Positions 48,551 to 62,754 of a stretch of 64,000 bases of DNA are shown piece by piece. The stretch comes from Anarhynchus alexandrinus (taxonomy: Eukaryota; Chordata; Aves; Charadriiformes; Charadriidae): NCBI GenBank assembly GCA_008711295.1, contig VUYV01000101.1:1424786-1488785 (forward strand), written 5' to 3'. How positions within the stretch are numbered: position 1 is the stretch's first letter; every line of letters begins with the position of its first letter. The translations under genes and the position numbers were made by a program. The notes under the pieces are model-generated. The model ran no database searches. It saw nothing but the letters and a program-made list of their open reading frames with translations, and was not told where the DNA came from.

Positions 48551-51500
48551 ACTGAACTTGGAAGCCAATGGAGTTTATGCAACATGGGAGTAGTGTGGCC
48601 CCAGGGGACAATCCTGGATATGCAGCTACACCTTCCACCCCGTTTTATTTCTCAGCTGCCTGAGATCCAAGTTAAGCACAGAGTAACAGCACTTGGGGAA
48701 TTGTAGCAAAGCCCATGGCCCCAAGAGAGCCTTCTAACTCCTTAGCTGACTGGACAGGCAGAAACAGCCCTGGCTACTGCTGTTAGCAATCACATTCCGA
48801 AACAATGTGGGATTCAAGCAGGAGATTTTGCACTTGGGGGTCAAATTCTTGAGGGAATGTAAAATGACCCCCTCATGTCTTCTGCACTGATGATGAGTCA
48901 TCCTTGCTGCAGTTACACACCGAGCAGGGGTGGGATTTTTCAGTGCATTCGGTACCGACCTAATAACTTTCTTATTGGTGTCAAGCAGAACAGAAGAGGA
49001 CCAGGGCTAACCATTTATTGCAGCTATTTAAGTAAATGGTGCAAGTAACACCTCCTATGTGAAACTCGCAGGAAGTCCGAGGGCATCGGGATGGATGTCT
49101 GAGCCACGGGGAGGGGGTCACAGAGAACGAGTTTCCTTCTTAGCTCTCCTGGCTTTTGTTCTCAAAGGTTTAAAACAGGGTTTGCCTGGATAAACCAAGT
49201 GGCTTTCCCCAACTCCGTCATTTAAGTCTATGGTGCCCAAATTGAATGGCCTTTAACGTTAGTCTGTAAATCTTTTAATGTAGTGATTAAACATGACAGG
49301 GATTAAGTCCCTGTCCAATAGCAGCTCACCTGGGTGCGTTGTTGGTTAGATGCAGAGCACAAAGCCAAATGCTCTTAAGCACCCAAGCATACTGCTGTTT
49401 CGAAACGTAACAAGCTCTGTCATGTCTTGTGATTAGGAAGCATTTCTTTTTTATTGAAGATTGAGTGGAATAAAAAGCTGATAAAAAGAAAGTCTTCCCG
49501 AGCAAAAAAAAAAAAAGATTGTGGACAAAGGTTAGAACAGAAATTGAAGGGTTTTATCCTAAGTATTTGTAAATATGTATATGGTGTGGTTTAGATATAT
49601 TTATGAGGTACCTAGTCTAATGGAAAAAGAACTTACAAATTCATAATTTTCTCAGGTATCCAGACGAGAGACTAAATTACGCATACAAGGCAAATCAAAT
49701 AGACTTTGACACAGAAACCATTAACTAATAAAAACATTCTTCTGGTTGCCAGGTCGCCTAAAAATCTCCCAGGAAATGTCAGACAGAAGGTGCCTGTGTG
49801 AGCCATGGAGCCTTTAATCATATCAGCACACAACATATTTATTCTTGCAGGATTTTTGCCTCAGTATGTTTTTTTCCTCCTCATCATTTTATGTGGGTCT
49901 TTAGGTTAACATACGGTTATTTAAATCCTGTTCTGGAGGCAATGATGTCCTTTATTTCCTCATTGCCCTTTTCCTATGATGCTGATTGCTATAGCATCTG
50001 AATGCTTCACATGGCTTTATTTTCATAACACCTCAAAGAGATGAATAGGTAGCATTACTGTGGTTTACAGATTAACAATAGGAAGTTTGAGGTAAAAAAT
50101 TAAGTAAGTTTATTCATTTATTGAGGAAAATGCCATTTCAAAAAAATTAAATTGTCCATTGATGGGGTTCGCTTTTACCTGGAAACTCCTCCAGGAAGTA
50201 TGATTGTGTCACTCTGGAAGTGTGATGCTTTTGTTTTTTTCCTCCAGAAAAATAAAATGAAAATGTTTTACTTCCACATGCTTGAATTTAAGAGGGACAC
50301 ATTTGGGTTTTTTGCACTGGCTCTAAATATGTAATTTGAAATCTCTTCTCTTAAAAAGAAGGAAACTCAATCAGCAGAGCAGAGTCGTTGGCAAGTTGTG
50401 TCTCTTAATGGGTATTCTCTGTACAGGGTGATGCTACATGCTGTGGCAAATGGAATCAAGATTGGGAGCCTGGTTTCTAAAAAGCAAAGAAAACACATGG
50501 ATTCGTCGTCTTTTTGATACCTGCAGACATGCCAACAGCCAAGACAAAAATGCTTGTTTCCCTGCAGGACCAGTGCCAGGGACGCAATGAAGAAGGTGGC
50601 AGAGAGCAGCTGCCATCTGCCCTGTGCAGGGTGGCTGAGGCTTTTGGGAGAGCTGGGACTCTTTGTCAGAAACTTTTATAGGCATTTCTGGACAGAAAAG
50701 AAAAAAAAAAAAAAGGAGATTCTTAATGCCTCTCAGCTCCAAAACATAGAAGCTTTTGCTTTAATCTTTCTCTTTGCACGTTGCTTTGCACCTCTTGCTC
50801 TCTGCTGATGCCACGTGTTTGCCTTTCTCTGCATTCCTGGTTCTCCCCAGGCTTCTGCGCTTCTTGTACCATGTTTTATTTATACGGCACTCTTCCTACT
50901 GCCTTGCTCAACACCAGTCCCTGCTTTGCTCTTTCATGCTCTCACTACTCAGCCAGTCCCAGTTTTCCCTTTGTACTCCCACTGCATGTTGTTTTCCTCA
51001 TGTTTTTGCCAGCTTCCAAACCTGTGTGTCCCCCATTTTGCCGTCCTGGACTTCTTTGCCTTTTCCTGCTCCAGCTGCTGGTCCTTATCCACTCCCTGCC
51101 TCCCCCAAACCCTACAGACTATGCTGATCCCCATCCACTCCACACCTGAATCAAGTGTCTTCTTACACGGTGCTTGGACGGTGTGTTGCTCTTCTGTTTT
51201 GGCTGATGCTCAGCCCGAAGCATCCCACAGCTGTGGAAGTGCTGCTCTGGGCAAAAGGGAGCACATCTGGCACATCATGGTCACTTTGAGAAGACCTTTC
51301 TGGGGCTGTAGGGGCTGTGGATATCAGTAAGACTGCTCAAAGACAAGCAAGATGTGTAAAACAGGATCCTTTGGCAGGTCTGGGGAGGATGCAGGGGGCA
51401 GAGGGGCAGTAGGGAAGGAGCGCGGGTGGCAGGCGGGGGGCTGAGGTGGGGGACCGCCCTGTTGTTCCAAGTTGGCCTTTTGGACAACCCCTTTATTGCC

Positions 51501-54500
51501 ATCTCCTCTACAGGGTTTGCTTTTCTCTTCTTCTCCGAGGGAGGAAGAGTTAACGCAGAGGGTGGCAGCTGGATGTGGCCAAAGCCCTTGGCATGCCTGT
51601 GTGACCGGGCCACCGGCACCTGCCTCCTTCACTCTCCCTGACCCGGCGCCCTCCGCGCATGGGGCTGCCTCCTCTCTCAGGCAGAAAGGCAGTGTGAGGC
51701 AGGTGCTGTTTTGACCCTGCTCTCTTTTTTTTTAATGCGCGGTGGCATGATCCGACTAGGATTTTGTGGGGAGGAGGAAAGGATGCTCTGGTCCTTCACA
51801 AAATCCCTTTGCACGAGCTGCTGCTGGAGGGGAGCCGCCCTCTGGCTGGGAGAGATTTTTCTACGCAGGAGATTATTTGAAGCAATGCGTGCAAACAGAG
51901 GTGTTCAGAGCAGTCTTCCAGCTTAGCTGCTGCCTAACCTTAGTTTTGAGGTTGAGGACGGCGGAAGAAACGGGGAACCGGTGCATAAACTGAGGACAAA
52001 GCACATTGAAACTGAAAAGGCTGCAGTATAAAAAGGAAAGACACTGTCTACATAGCAAAGAAACTATAGACTGTACTTATTGCTGGGCTTATCTGTACCT
52101 TATTTCTGAAAACTCTTCATCTGTATGGGTAGTACAGCTGAGTTAAGTTTAAAGAAACAAAGACTTTGCCCAAAGGTATTCTCCGTCCCAGCAAATGAAC
52201 TGAAAATAAAAAACATATGGGGCAATCTGATTTTTAACAATGGTAAAAAAAAAAAAAAAGCAGCTTTTACTGTGTACTTTAAAGTTTCAAGGACACCAAA
52301 AATCACTGCCGTGATATAGCTGTATCCAGAGAGCTGATGCAACCCATATCAGTAGGGAATTGCTTAACACATCTGGGCAGGGTTCCTGCTGGTGGTGACT
52401 GCTGGACCTCTTTGCAGTATAATAGACGATACGTAGGTGTTTTGGGGCCCCCAGTCTGGATTCCTGTCTTTGAGCCTGTAATTTCTGTTTCCCTTGTTTG
52501 CTGATAGTCACCAGCTGGGTCCTGACTGCAGGGTTGGGCTGTCCCACCAGATGGGCATGCACATTTGAGCCCATTGTGCCTCAGACCCCTAGAAAGCACA
52601 GGTAGAAATGGTGGAGGCCTTTCTGATAGCTTCAGCTGGTGTATTTTGCTATTATTTTATTTATTTTGGGCTGAGAGCCTCCCAAAAGATGATTTAAGTC
52701 CCCTCGCACTCAGTTTCCCTGGCAAAATAATAATGAGCATTGAAAATAGAAGTGCCTGTGTCATACCCTCCATGGAGAGAAGCAGGAGGTGAAGACAGCA
52801 GGTGCCTTGAACACTGCCGCAATGATGGCCATTGCGGTAAGCGAAGGTCCCAGGAAGCCTATAAGCTTGTAAAAGCCCTTTTCAGCTAAAATAAATCACT
52901 GCAGCTTCCCTCTCACAGCTGACCAGAGATTTACTCAGTTTACACTCAGTTTAGGATCCCCCCGAAAGCGCTTGCAGCCTCTTCTGAACTCCTCCGCACG
53001 AATAATCCCCGTCTCCTGCTAGCTGCCCATGCGGTCCGAAAATAATGTATACCTTTTTTATGCTTTCAAATATCACTGTTGCTGAGGGGAAATCCCTGCT
53101 GTTCCCCCCTCAGCTTTCTCTTTGCTGCTCTCCCCCTCGCTGGTGAGGATTAGGCTCGACCGCAGCCGGCTTTGCTGTCTCACTCCCTGCAAAGGGGTGC
53201 CAAGCGGTGTACACTGACGCAGCAGCTTTTCCCCCCCTTCCCTCCATTTCCCCTGGCTGCCGCTGCTCCCTCAAAGCACCGGGGCCGCAGTTGCTGCCCG
53301 GTGCCAGGGAGGTGATAAGGCTTTGAACTTTTGCTGGGGGCTGGCTTGTAGTGGTGGGTCTGAAGGGCGCAGCGAGGTGCCGGGAGCAGGCGAGGGGCCA
53401 AGGGGCCGGCCGAAAGCTCCCGGGCGAAGGATGGCAGGGTCACCGTGTTTCCATCCGAATTTTGAGCCGGCGATATGTCCTGCCAGGTCTAGCCCCGCAG
53501 CTGGGCTGGCTGTGGTAGCGCTGGGAAGCTTGAGCCTTTCTCTTTATTTTTATTTATTTTAATTATTTTTTTTTAACCATTATACACAGTTTTGTAGGAA
53601 CAGAGCTGTAAGATTTTCTTTAATCTTCAAAGGGTGTGGGCTTTCTTTGTCAGAGCTGAATTCTTTGTTGTCAAAAATATGTGCATAACCTTGAGATCCC
53701 AAATGTCTGTTTTAGGATCTGTGAACAGGCTGCAAATGATTCTCCTACAAACTATCACTTTAAAGTACTTCTCTTTCTTCTGCTGGATATTAATCTACCT
53801 CACTGAGGCTCAGGGGTGAACCAATTCAGTGTTTACTAATATTCTGCATTGGTAAAACAATACAAACCCAACTTTTTTTCTCTTTTTGTGTGGGGGGAAG
53901 GAAGTCATAATGAAAAGTATGTAAGGATGTACAACCATGTAAGCATGTGTGCAGATGTGCTAGTTTTAATTCAGAAGTAGAAGTGATGGCAGTTAACATA
54001 TTGACAAAATGCAAGCATATTTTTGACTCCCATCAGGCTTTTTCATGAGCCTAAAGCACTGTCGCGGGACTCTACTGATTGTTGATTTTCAATAATACAA
54101 TGAAGTGATGATCCCATTGAAATTGCTATGAATTTTAACGGATTTGAGCTATTAATGCAGTGAATAAAAACTAAAAGGCCTAGCTTTTCTCTTGCCTATT
54201 TGAAATATGATATTTTATTATTATTGTTGTCATTCTTGATGCCAGTCTGAGGTGCTGACACTAAATTTCAATACTTTTGAAGACTCTCCTGGAAAAACAA
54301 ATTAAAAAGAATTCTGCATTAGCACGGACGACTCACATTCCACTCTAATTGGCACATTATAATTTTCCCTCTTCTTATTTTCCTCCTGGTTTTCAAAAGC
54401 ACTTTTTAGTTTCTCCAAATCACTTCGTAAATTTGTGTTCTGGCTTAGCTGGTCTATTTTTCTATTGCAGAAAAGTCAAGTCTTGCTTAGCAAAGCAAAT

Positions 54501-57500
54501 TAATTTCCTTCAAATGCAATGGGTTTCACTGGAGTCTTAATTCCCAAGTTCCACAGTCGCCTAACTCCCGAGCTGCATTTATTTACACAGATGCAAATTT
54601 GTCCAGCTGGAGGAGCTGTTATTTGTAAAGGCATATATAGGGAAGAAAGTTCCCCCCCTCACCGTGTTAGCTGGATGTCCAAGGCCAACTCCAAGTCTTT
54701 GGATGTGGTGCCCGCAGGGCAAGCCTGAGGATGAGCAGTGATGGAAGGGGTCTTACCTCTGTCAGGATTCACACAACTGCTAACACTCTGCCACAATCGG
54801 TTTGGTCTTCCCTGGATTAAGTTTTTAACTCAAGCTGTCTGTCTCAGCTGAACTTCAAAAAACCCAGGAAAGCACATCGTCTGGTTACGGGGAGCAGGGA
54901 TGCAGAACCAAGTGATTTGAGAGCATCTGTGCAATTCCAGCTGATGCCATTGCAGTGGCTGAAGATATCAAACTCATCTTGTTTCTTTTTTTTTGTTTTA
55001 AATTTACACTGTATCCCGCTGGCGTCAGCAGAGAGTTTTGAGCTGGAGGTGATCACACAGACAAGCTTGTCCTTTCTGTTTCATTGACCTTCTTCATCTT
55101 TTCAAAAAGTTTTATATGCTCCAAGCTGCTTAAAGACTTTTGACTTTACGGTTTTTTTTTTTCTGAAACCCTTGTATCTATCTCTGATCAGCTTGAAAAG
55201 TCTTATGCAGACATAGATCTGGATTGTGAAAGGTCTGTGAATAAGTATTTCAGCTGGTTAATATTCCCTGCCTGGTGCTGGACAGCAAAATATCTCTGTA
55301 TGTATGTGTCAACCATTCTAAGCACTGGTTCATAGCTTATATTGCCTGTTGCAAAACTTTCTGATAATTATCTGTGTTATCTGTATCTGTGAACAGCCCC
55401 TCTATACAAAAAAAAAAAATAAAAATCAAAGAGCAGCTCAGGTTGATGGTGTTCTCAGCTGTATTTGTTTTTGTCAGTACGTGTTGAGGGACCGAAGGAG
55501 AGAGGTGTGTGAAATTCTTCCCGGGCCATACTTGGCTATTTTTCCCTGCTGGTCTGCCTGGCTCTCCCCCTTTGGCTGTGCTCAGAGGATGAACTCTTTT
55601 CACCTGGGCTTTTGCAAAATGCTACCCAAGAAAACATTAGGTACATAAAAAACCTATGTCACACTTAAGTCTGCGAACAGAGTGACTGCATAATTAAACA
55701 TGCTAGTTGGGGATGAGGACACATTAGAAGATCAGCTGAGAGAAGCGGAGTTAAAATAGCACAAAAATAAGAACTGTGGGGTAGAAGCAACGCTGTGAGG
55801 GGGAAAAAAGACTGGCTAGAAACTTCCATCCCTACACACACAAGAATATCTGTCATACTTTAAGTTCAAGTCAGCAGATTTCAGAACCTGTGCTACTTTG
55901 AAAGAGACAGAATGTCTCTAAAAACATGCTGAAACAAGGAAGGTGGGACATTTCTGAAACACTGGAAACTTGTGTGTGTTTTATACCATCTCTTTTCAGC
56001 CACAAACCTTTGTTCCTAGGTTAGGCATTTGGCCTGCCTCGAGCCCCTCGAGTGCCCTCGGTGCTTCCCAGGTTACTCACAGCTCTTCTGCTTTGCACAG
56101 TGGTGAAATTTTCTCTCAATGGCTTGTGTCCATTTAATAATCTTCCCTGAAAAACACTGTGCTCAGACCTTCTCTCTGTTTTCCCGTGCTAATTTCCAAG
56201 GGGGAGCACCACTGTACGAAAGTTTGGCTGCTTAAGAACTGAGCTGAACTGTGGAGCTGGTTTTAATTTTTGCGCTCTTGCAAACTCTGTCTGTTTTTGT
56301 CTCCCCGTGGCCACATTTAGCTTCTCCCAGCTTTTATCCCTTTTGCTGGTGCAGTAAAGCAGGACCTGCTACTCCATAACCAGTCACTCCTGCATCTACT
56401 CCAGCATCCTCTCTGGGACAGTGGGATGTGCCAGGTCTGGCAGTGAAAGGTCTGAGAAATGCTGGAGCAAGATTGTTAAAAAGAATCTCCTCTGAGGGAA
56501 AAAAGTTTGCTCTCGCCCACCCTCAAAGACCGCTTTATGTCCTGCAGCCTATGCTGGAAGATAAGCTTCATTAAAATCTAATCACAACTTTATTTTTAGC
56601 ACTTAATGTATTCTCTTTTTTCCATGCACATTTCCATTCCCTTTTAATTCGCCAAACTCCTGTCCTCGGTTGCCTCCAGTGGGAAGGAATTGTACCAGGC
56701 AGTCGTATGCTGTGGGAAAGGATTGCTTTTCACCCTTTGCCTTTTATTTTCAGCAGAAGCCCTTCTGCTTGCGTATGATGGGAAATGATGAACAGGACTC
56801 ACTTTCTTTGGTGCCATTCATTATTTTGAACACCTTTATCTTTTCTCTTCTCTGAAGTGAACAGGTTTGATTTTACTATTCATCTAGAAGCTTTTCATGC
56901 CTCTAATTATTTTCATTGTCATTTCTGAACTCATTTCATTTCTGCTTTGTCCTTCTCAAGCTGTCCAGAACTGATCATGATGCACTAAGTTGGGGTGATA
57001 AAAAGTATTTTCAGTATCGCTTCTCTGTTCTATTCTTTCTCCTTCCTAACTATTCCCTTTTTTTTTTTATCACTGCAAGACATCTCTGACAAAATGCCTA
57101 CAGTGACACCCAAGTGTTTTTCTGACTCTTGACAGTTAAATTTTGAAGCCAGAAGATTTAGTTCATATTCTTCCTCTCAGAAGGCACCGATTTCTGTTTG
57201 AAAACGCTGCATTCATGCAAGATGCATGGCATCTTGCTTTACTGGTATCTCATCTAAGCTCCTCTCCTGGTTTACTTAAATGTTTTTGCCTTCCACCATT
57301 TTCACTCTTCTGTTTCTTTATTAATTTACAAACTTTCTCAGCAAAAAATCTTTTGTCACTTGACTGCTCAAGACTGTTTAGTATCTGCATTTTATTCCTC
57401 TCCATTCTCAGAGCCTGCGTTTATCTGTACTTGTTACAAGATAACTTGAGTTATCTTGTACTTTTTAGTATTGTCCATTTTTAAAATACTTTAAATCCAT

Positions 57501-60464
57501 GCCAGATCAAGGAATTACCATGATTTATTAGTGAGTTGCAAAATCTTTGGCTTGACTAGTCTGTGCTTATAGCAAAACCACTTCATCAACTAGGATAAAT
57601 CACTAAGGCTCACTCAGAAGCACAGATGTTGATCAGCTCATCAGTCATACAGGCTGCAGAAGGCCACAGTGCAGCAAATAAGAATAATTGATTGATAATT
57701 TGAGGGCCTTTCTTTTTCATTAGAGATACTGACCTACAAACAAGGAGAACAGTGTAACTGTATATGTCACAATTACATCAGCCACCACAGGGGCAAACTG
57801 GCTGATCAGAAAAGAAGAACATTCCAAACTTTTTTTTTTTTAATTAATAAAAATGCTTATCCAGGAATTGCTTAAGCAATTCTCATGACCGAAAAATAGT
57901 ACCAGGTTAAGAAATGTAATTATGTATTTTTAAAACATTTGAAAAAAACCCCAGTTTCTTCTCTCTGAATTGCCAGTTTCTGACTTAGGGACTCTGTTTC
58001 CAGGGCAACAGTTGATAACATAACAAACACTGAAGGAAGTACACGAGAGAGTTCCCTCTTCTATTTTAGGTGAGAGTTATGTCCCTCCGTTATTGCTAAG
58101 GAAATGAGGAGTATTCTGCACTGAGAAGCATTTATCACGCATCTCAGCGGGAAGAGCCCTTCCAGTATGTTCATTACCTGAAGTTTGCCAAGAGATGGAG
58201 CTGCAGAGTCAGACACCCACCAAGCCTGACCCCTGTAAATCAGGAGTGATATAATAAACCCCTTGGCAGCAAAAGCCTTTAGTCTCTCATACTGATGCAA
58301 GCTACTCTTCCCCCCAGTGACGACGGGCTTGCGTTGGGCACTTAGCCAGCTCTGCCCAATCTATTCCAATTTCTTTCATTAAGCCATGGTTCAGAAAAGC
58401 CAAGAAACAAGCTATATTAATCTTGGTGGAGCCTGGCCTCTGCTCGGATAATGTTATAGAAAATGCTCAGCAGTCCCATAGTTGAGCAGTAACAGTATGA
58501 AAATAGCTGCCCTCTTGGACTTGCCTTAAAATGTCCCTTCCCTTTGTATACCCCTGTAAAAATGCCGCTTGCACTGCACTGCTCTTACTCAGCGGGTAAT
58601 TCTCAGGGAGCTACCTTCACAGTTTCGGCATTGCCCCAAAACCTCTTCTCAGTTTCTAGGCACCTACAGCGTGAGACAGAAGATAGCAAAGAGATTCCCA
58701 AACTGCTGGAGACCCGAGTTTGTCAATCTGTGAAGTGTCCCGCCCCAGGGGGGCTCTGGAAGCTGTAAACCTGTGTTAGTACAGAGCGAAACCAAGTGTT
58801 TTCGGAGCAGACCTGGGCTTCAACTCTGGGTTAACGCAGTGATCCAGCATCTCTGAGCCAGCTCCCATCCACACCACCTTCCTGTCCCAGCACCCCGGCG
58901 GGTGGAGTGGGTCCAGGTTTGTCAGTACCTGCCTGTAACATCCCGGCATTGCCTAGAGCTACTTTGGGATTAGGTACAAGCACGAGGAGCCTTCTGAGCT
59001 AATCAGGCTCCCACTCCTATCCAAGCCCCAGGGGATTCTCAGAATAGACGTTCCTGCAAATGAAGTCACTCCAGCCTCTGGGTCTTCCTACAACACGTTT
59101 GTCACATCAGTTCTCATGTAAAAAAAAGAGTCAGGAAAGGGCAAGAACGGACTTACTCAAGTACCCTCTTGCACCTGTGAGCAGTTAGGTCATCTTCTAT
59201 TTCAAAGTCTGTGTTCTGCTTCACATGCTTCATTTAAAATCCTTGTGCTTACTGATTGTTTTGGTGAGAACCAACGTGGGATCACGGGATAAAGTCTTCC
59301 TGAGTCCTCCCCAGGTGAGGGAGGAAGGGAGAGATGGAGATGAGCGAAGGGCGGTGAGTCTGCCTCTGCCTTTGGCTTGCAGTACGAATGACGAGTCTGT
59401 GCAAACCAATTTTGAACCTTTATTCCAATAAAGATTTCATTCTTTGTGTTAAGTGGTATGTCAATAAGAGAGAGACTCAAAACTAAATAGATTAGAGGAA
59501 AGGCCACTTGTCTATTTGCTAAACAGGATTGAGAAAAGTCGTTTCTCCTCCCTGTTCTTTCATGGGAAAAGGCTGACCTGGGTTACATACATAACTCCAG
59601 CAGAAATATCTTGGCTGGGAATACTGACCAGAGTGAGGGGTTTAAATATTTTTGGGGATAAGGATCAGGCAGTGTGTATCTAGTTACTATTTCCTTTTGG
59701 GTGCCAGAGGCAACTCATTGCTTGTTAATTTCTGAAATTGCTGTTCTTCTTCCCTAACTTTGGGCTATGACTGGCCCCAGCTGACAGATAACCTGAAAGT
59801 TTAGCATGGCAACCTCAAGCTCTCTTTATAGTTTTAGACTACACAGAGCTTGGTCAAAGAGGTTTTTATCCGACTTCCCAGTGAAAAGCCTGTTTGTCAA
59901 TCAGTCTGTTGCTTGGTGGTTGGGTAGGGAAGGAAATAAAAAAATAGTACTGGAGAGAAATGGACTATTATCCATGCTCATAGGTGGCAGGTGGTTGGCC
60001 AAACTCAACATGCCTTTTGGCCATGTGTAGATCCAAAGCAACATGACACACATTGTCCCTTGCCATGGTGTCAAAAGAAAGAAGAGATGAGTTTAAGTTG
60101 TTTAAGAGAAAAAAAAATATCTGTCTGCCAAAAACTTGACTTCAGATAATAATTTCTTGAAACACCTTAGGCTTAAGGTTTTCTGACACATGGACCTATA
60201 GGTCCATACACTCCACTGGAGCAGTGACTCCCAGTTTTCCTAGCCATGTCCCTGGGCCCAAAAAGTCACTGTGGAGTCTGCACTGGACTGGTGGGTCCTG
60301 TAGCTTGGGCACTGGGCTATGGTTCAGGTGTAATATGCTCGTTCCTCACCTCTGAAGCCCACATCACTGGTTAGGAACTATAACTCTAGGTAAGCACTGG
60401 TAACTCAGGAACCTGAGTGTTTCAGCCTCCCTATGTTGGTAATGGAAACATCAGTAACGAATAA
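48551..60464. other. Intergenic DNA, no gene recognised
   Basis: About 12 kb with only a MIR relic (50022-50115) recognised. Several GC-richer or pyrimidine-rich patches (50770-51100, 51360-51680, 53200-53520) generate ORFs up to 171 codons on both strands, but these are compositionally biased and match nothing I know. Confidence 0.5.
50022..50115 (-). mobile_element. MIR-family SINE relic
   Basis: The plus strand reads ATAACACCTCAAAGAGATGA, ATAGGTAGCATTACTG, TTTACAGATTAACAATAGGA, then AGTTTGAGG and TTAAGTAAGTT. This follows the antisense MIR core-to-3' region (CCTATGAGGTAGGTACTATT, TTTTACAGATGAGGAAACTG, GTTAAGTAACTT). Heavily diverged. Confidence 0.55.
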
Positions 60465-60691
60465 ACTGGAACACAGGAAATTGTGTGTGAACATAAAGAA
60501 AAACTTTGTTACTTTGAGGGTGGCAGAGCATTGGAACAGGCTGCCCAGAGAGGTTGTAGACTCTCCTTCTCTGGAGGTACTCAAAACCTGCCTGGATGCG
60601 TTCCTGTCCAGCCTGCTCTAGGTGAACCTGCTTTGGCAGGGGGGTGGACTCTGAAGGTCCCTTCCAACCCCTCATTTTGTGATTCTGTGAT
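60465..60691 (+). mobile_element. CR1 LINE 3' end fragment
   Basis: Contains GAGCATTGGAACAGGCTGCC, CAGAGAGGTTGTAGACTCTC, CTGGAGGTACTCAAAACCTG, CCTGGATGCGTTCCTGTCC and GGTCCCTTCCAACCCCT, ending in TGTGATTCTGTGATA. This is the conserved CR1 end of ORF2 plus 3' UTR. It differs in the 3' UTR from the 48.3 kb copy, so it belongs to another CR1 subfamily. Confidence 0.92.
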
Positions 60692-61329
60692 AATGATATG
60701 TTTTGTCACAACTTAAAGATGTTCTGCTTTATATAGGTGAGCTATGCTTTCTTACTATCCTTGGTTTAGACATGTGTTTACTGACAGAGGAGTGGGTAAG
60801 TGACTCAACGTGGAGCTCACCAAATTTGACAGAAAGCTCTTAAAGACTTCACTTAGCATTGGAGAGATGCCAATATATTTATGTACATATATCAGATGAT
60901 GAAAAAAACAGCTTGTTTGGCATTTTTGCATTGTGAAAGACCTGGGCAAGTGTGGTCCTATCTCCTGTGTATATTTATCTGAGTTTTCAAGGAGCAGGTC
61001 CATCCACTGGAAAGCAGACAAACTACATACATGTATGCTAGCTGTATTTTAATTATGCAATTGAGAGTAATATTTTTGCACTGCACAGGTAGTTGATATT
61101 CTAAATGATGTAATTAGGTGCACTTAATTTGTTTATTAAAGTGGCTCTATTGAAGTGCTATAATGAAATAACCACCTTTTGTTGGAGCAGCTCTATTTTC
61201 TGCATTGTAAAACAGCTTTCCCCCAGTAGAAAACTTGTCCCAGCACACAGTTGCCCCCTGAGGCCATGTCAGAAATTGCAAATGATCTGCTCCACCTTAA
61301 CCAGGAGCTGGATGGGTCTGGATGTCAAA

Positions 61330-61381
61330 ACATAGGATCATTTAGGTTGGAAAAGACCTTTAAGATCATCGAGTCCTTTCA
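61330..61381 (-). mobile_element. CR1 LINE 3' tail fragment
   Basis: ATAGGATCATTTAGGTTGGA, then AAAGACCTTTAAGATCATCG and AGTCC on the plus strand: the inverse complement of a CR1 3' terminus, only about 50 bases long. Confidence 0.8.
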
Positions 61382-62687
61382 ACAGAAGAGGTAGGCTTTG
61401 GTGGTTACTTCTGGAGTTAATTCTTGAGACCAGACAAAACCTTTAATCACTCTTTAAATAACAGCTTTTCTCACTCTCTAGCTGAAGTGCTACCTTAAGC
61501 TGATGTTAAAGAGTGTATCAGATCAAGCTGACATTTCATGGACATTCCAGTTTTGCTCCTCTGGTAATGGGGTAATGTGATCAATAATTTAGGAATTTTA
61601 AAAGTCATGGGATTCTGGGACTATTTGAGTCCCTGCTCTTTCTTGTGCTTACCTGTTTGTGGAACAATGGTTCAGTGTCAGTTGTAATGGGATTATAATG
61701 GGATGAGTATATGCTATATTATTTGAAAAATAGTTTCTCTGAGTATTGTTGACTGATGTCACACATAAGACTGAAGAGTAGGAAAAGAAAAACAAAGCAC
61801 ATTTGGGCTTTTAAGATGGAAATACTAATGGAGGAGCTTAGAGTGACTAGACAATGGATGGCAACAGTCCATGTGCTGGCCAGGCATTTTCCGGTGAAGC
61901 ATGTTTCTGATAAAAAATGGTTATTTGAACCCAGAGTATTTCATGGACGCATCTCAGGGTTGATTACCATTCAGCATCCACAGCCAGGGGTATCCCAGCC
62001 ATAGCAGAGCTTGGAGGCAGGCCGCCTGCGAGGCTCTCTGCTGTGGCTAAGGGAAAAAAAATAAACAATACTAGCTGGTTTGACAGCTACTCAGCACTGA
62101 CTAGTAGAGGTGAAAAGACTGATGCTAAGAGAATATTTTTATATTCTGGTAGGACACAACAGCTGCTAGTATCCCAGTTTATGACAACTTTCCCATGGAG
62201 GAAGGATATGGGAAATACCTGAACACTGGGGTTGATAGTAGTAGGGCAGATGGACTAAGATCACTCCTACCTCATGGCTGTCAGATTACTTATGTTAAAA
62301 GCTATTCTGTTTTTCTTTAAAAACACTTTCTTAGTTCACTTTCATTCCAGCTACATGATTACAGCGGGGATTGTAGTCTCCATCGCAAAAAATCAGTTAT
62401 CACTGGCTTATATTGAAGACATCAGAAAATCCTGCTGAGTAAAAAAATTACTAAGACCTGTGTAGGCATGGAGACCTAATTCCTGCCTCGACTCTTTGGA
62501 GATTCCTTCAGGACAACATGAATAACATTTTTCTAGGGTAATTTGTGTAACAGCAGTTTGTCCTTTGAGTGGCTTGGGATGAATGTAACAGCTCTCGGAA
62601 AATTTGGGTTCAGATCTGTTATCCCCACATGTTATTCCACATGAGCAGCTTGAAAGACCCACAGGGATCGCCTTTGCCCTCAGACCT

Positions 62688-62754
62688 TTTTCTTTGACAT
62701 TCAACTGCTGTTTTCTTTGACATTCAACTGCTGTTTTCTTCAACATCACTGCTG
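62688..62754 (+). repeat. Three-unit minisatellite, 23-base unit
   Basis: Two identical units of 23 bases (TTTTCTTTGACATTCAACTG plus CTG) followed by a third, 21-base diverged unit. No gene overlaps. Confidence 0.9.

Noticed and set aside
50774..51330. Overlapping plus-strand ORFs of 117, 122 and 171 codons
   Set aside because: Pyrimidine-rich sequence yields Leu/Phe/Ser/Cys-rich peptides in all three frames; no recognised family or gene structure.
57143..57484. 113-codon plus-strand ORF
   Set aside because: T-rich sequence giving a hydrophobic Leu/Phe peptide; no homology or context.
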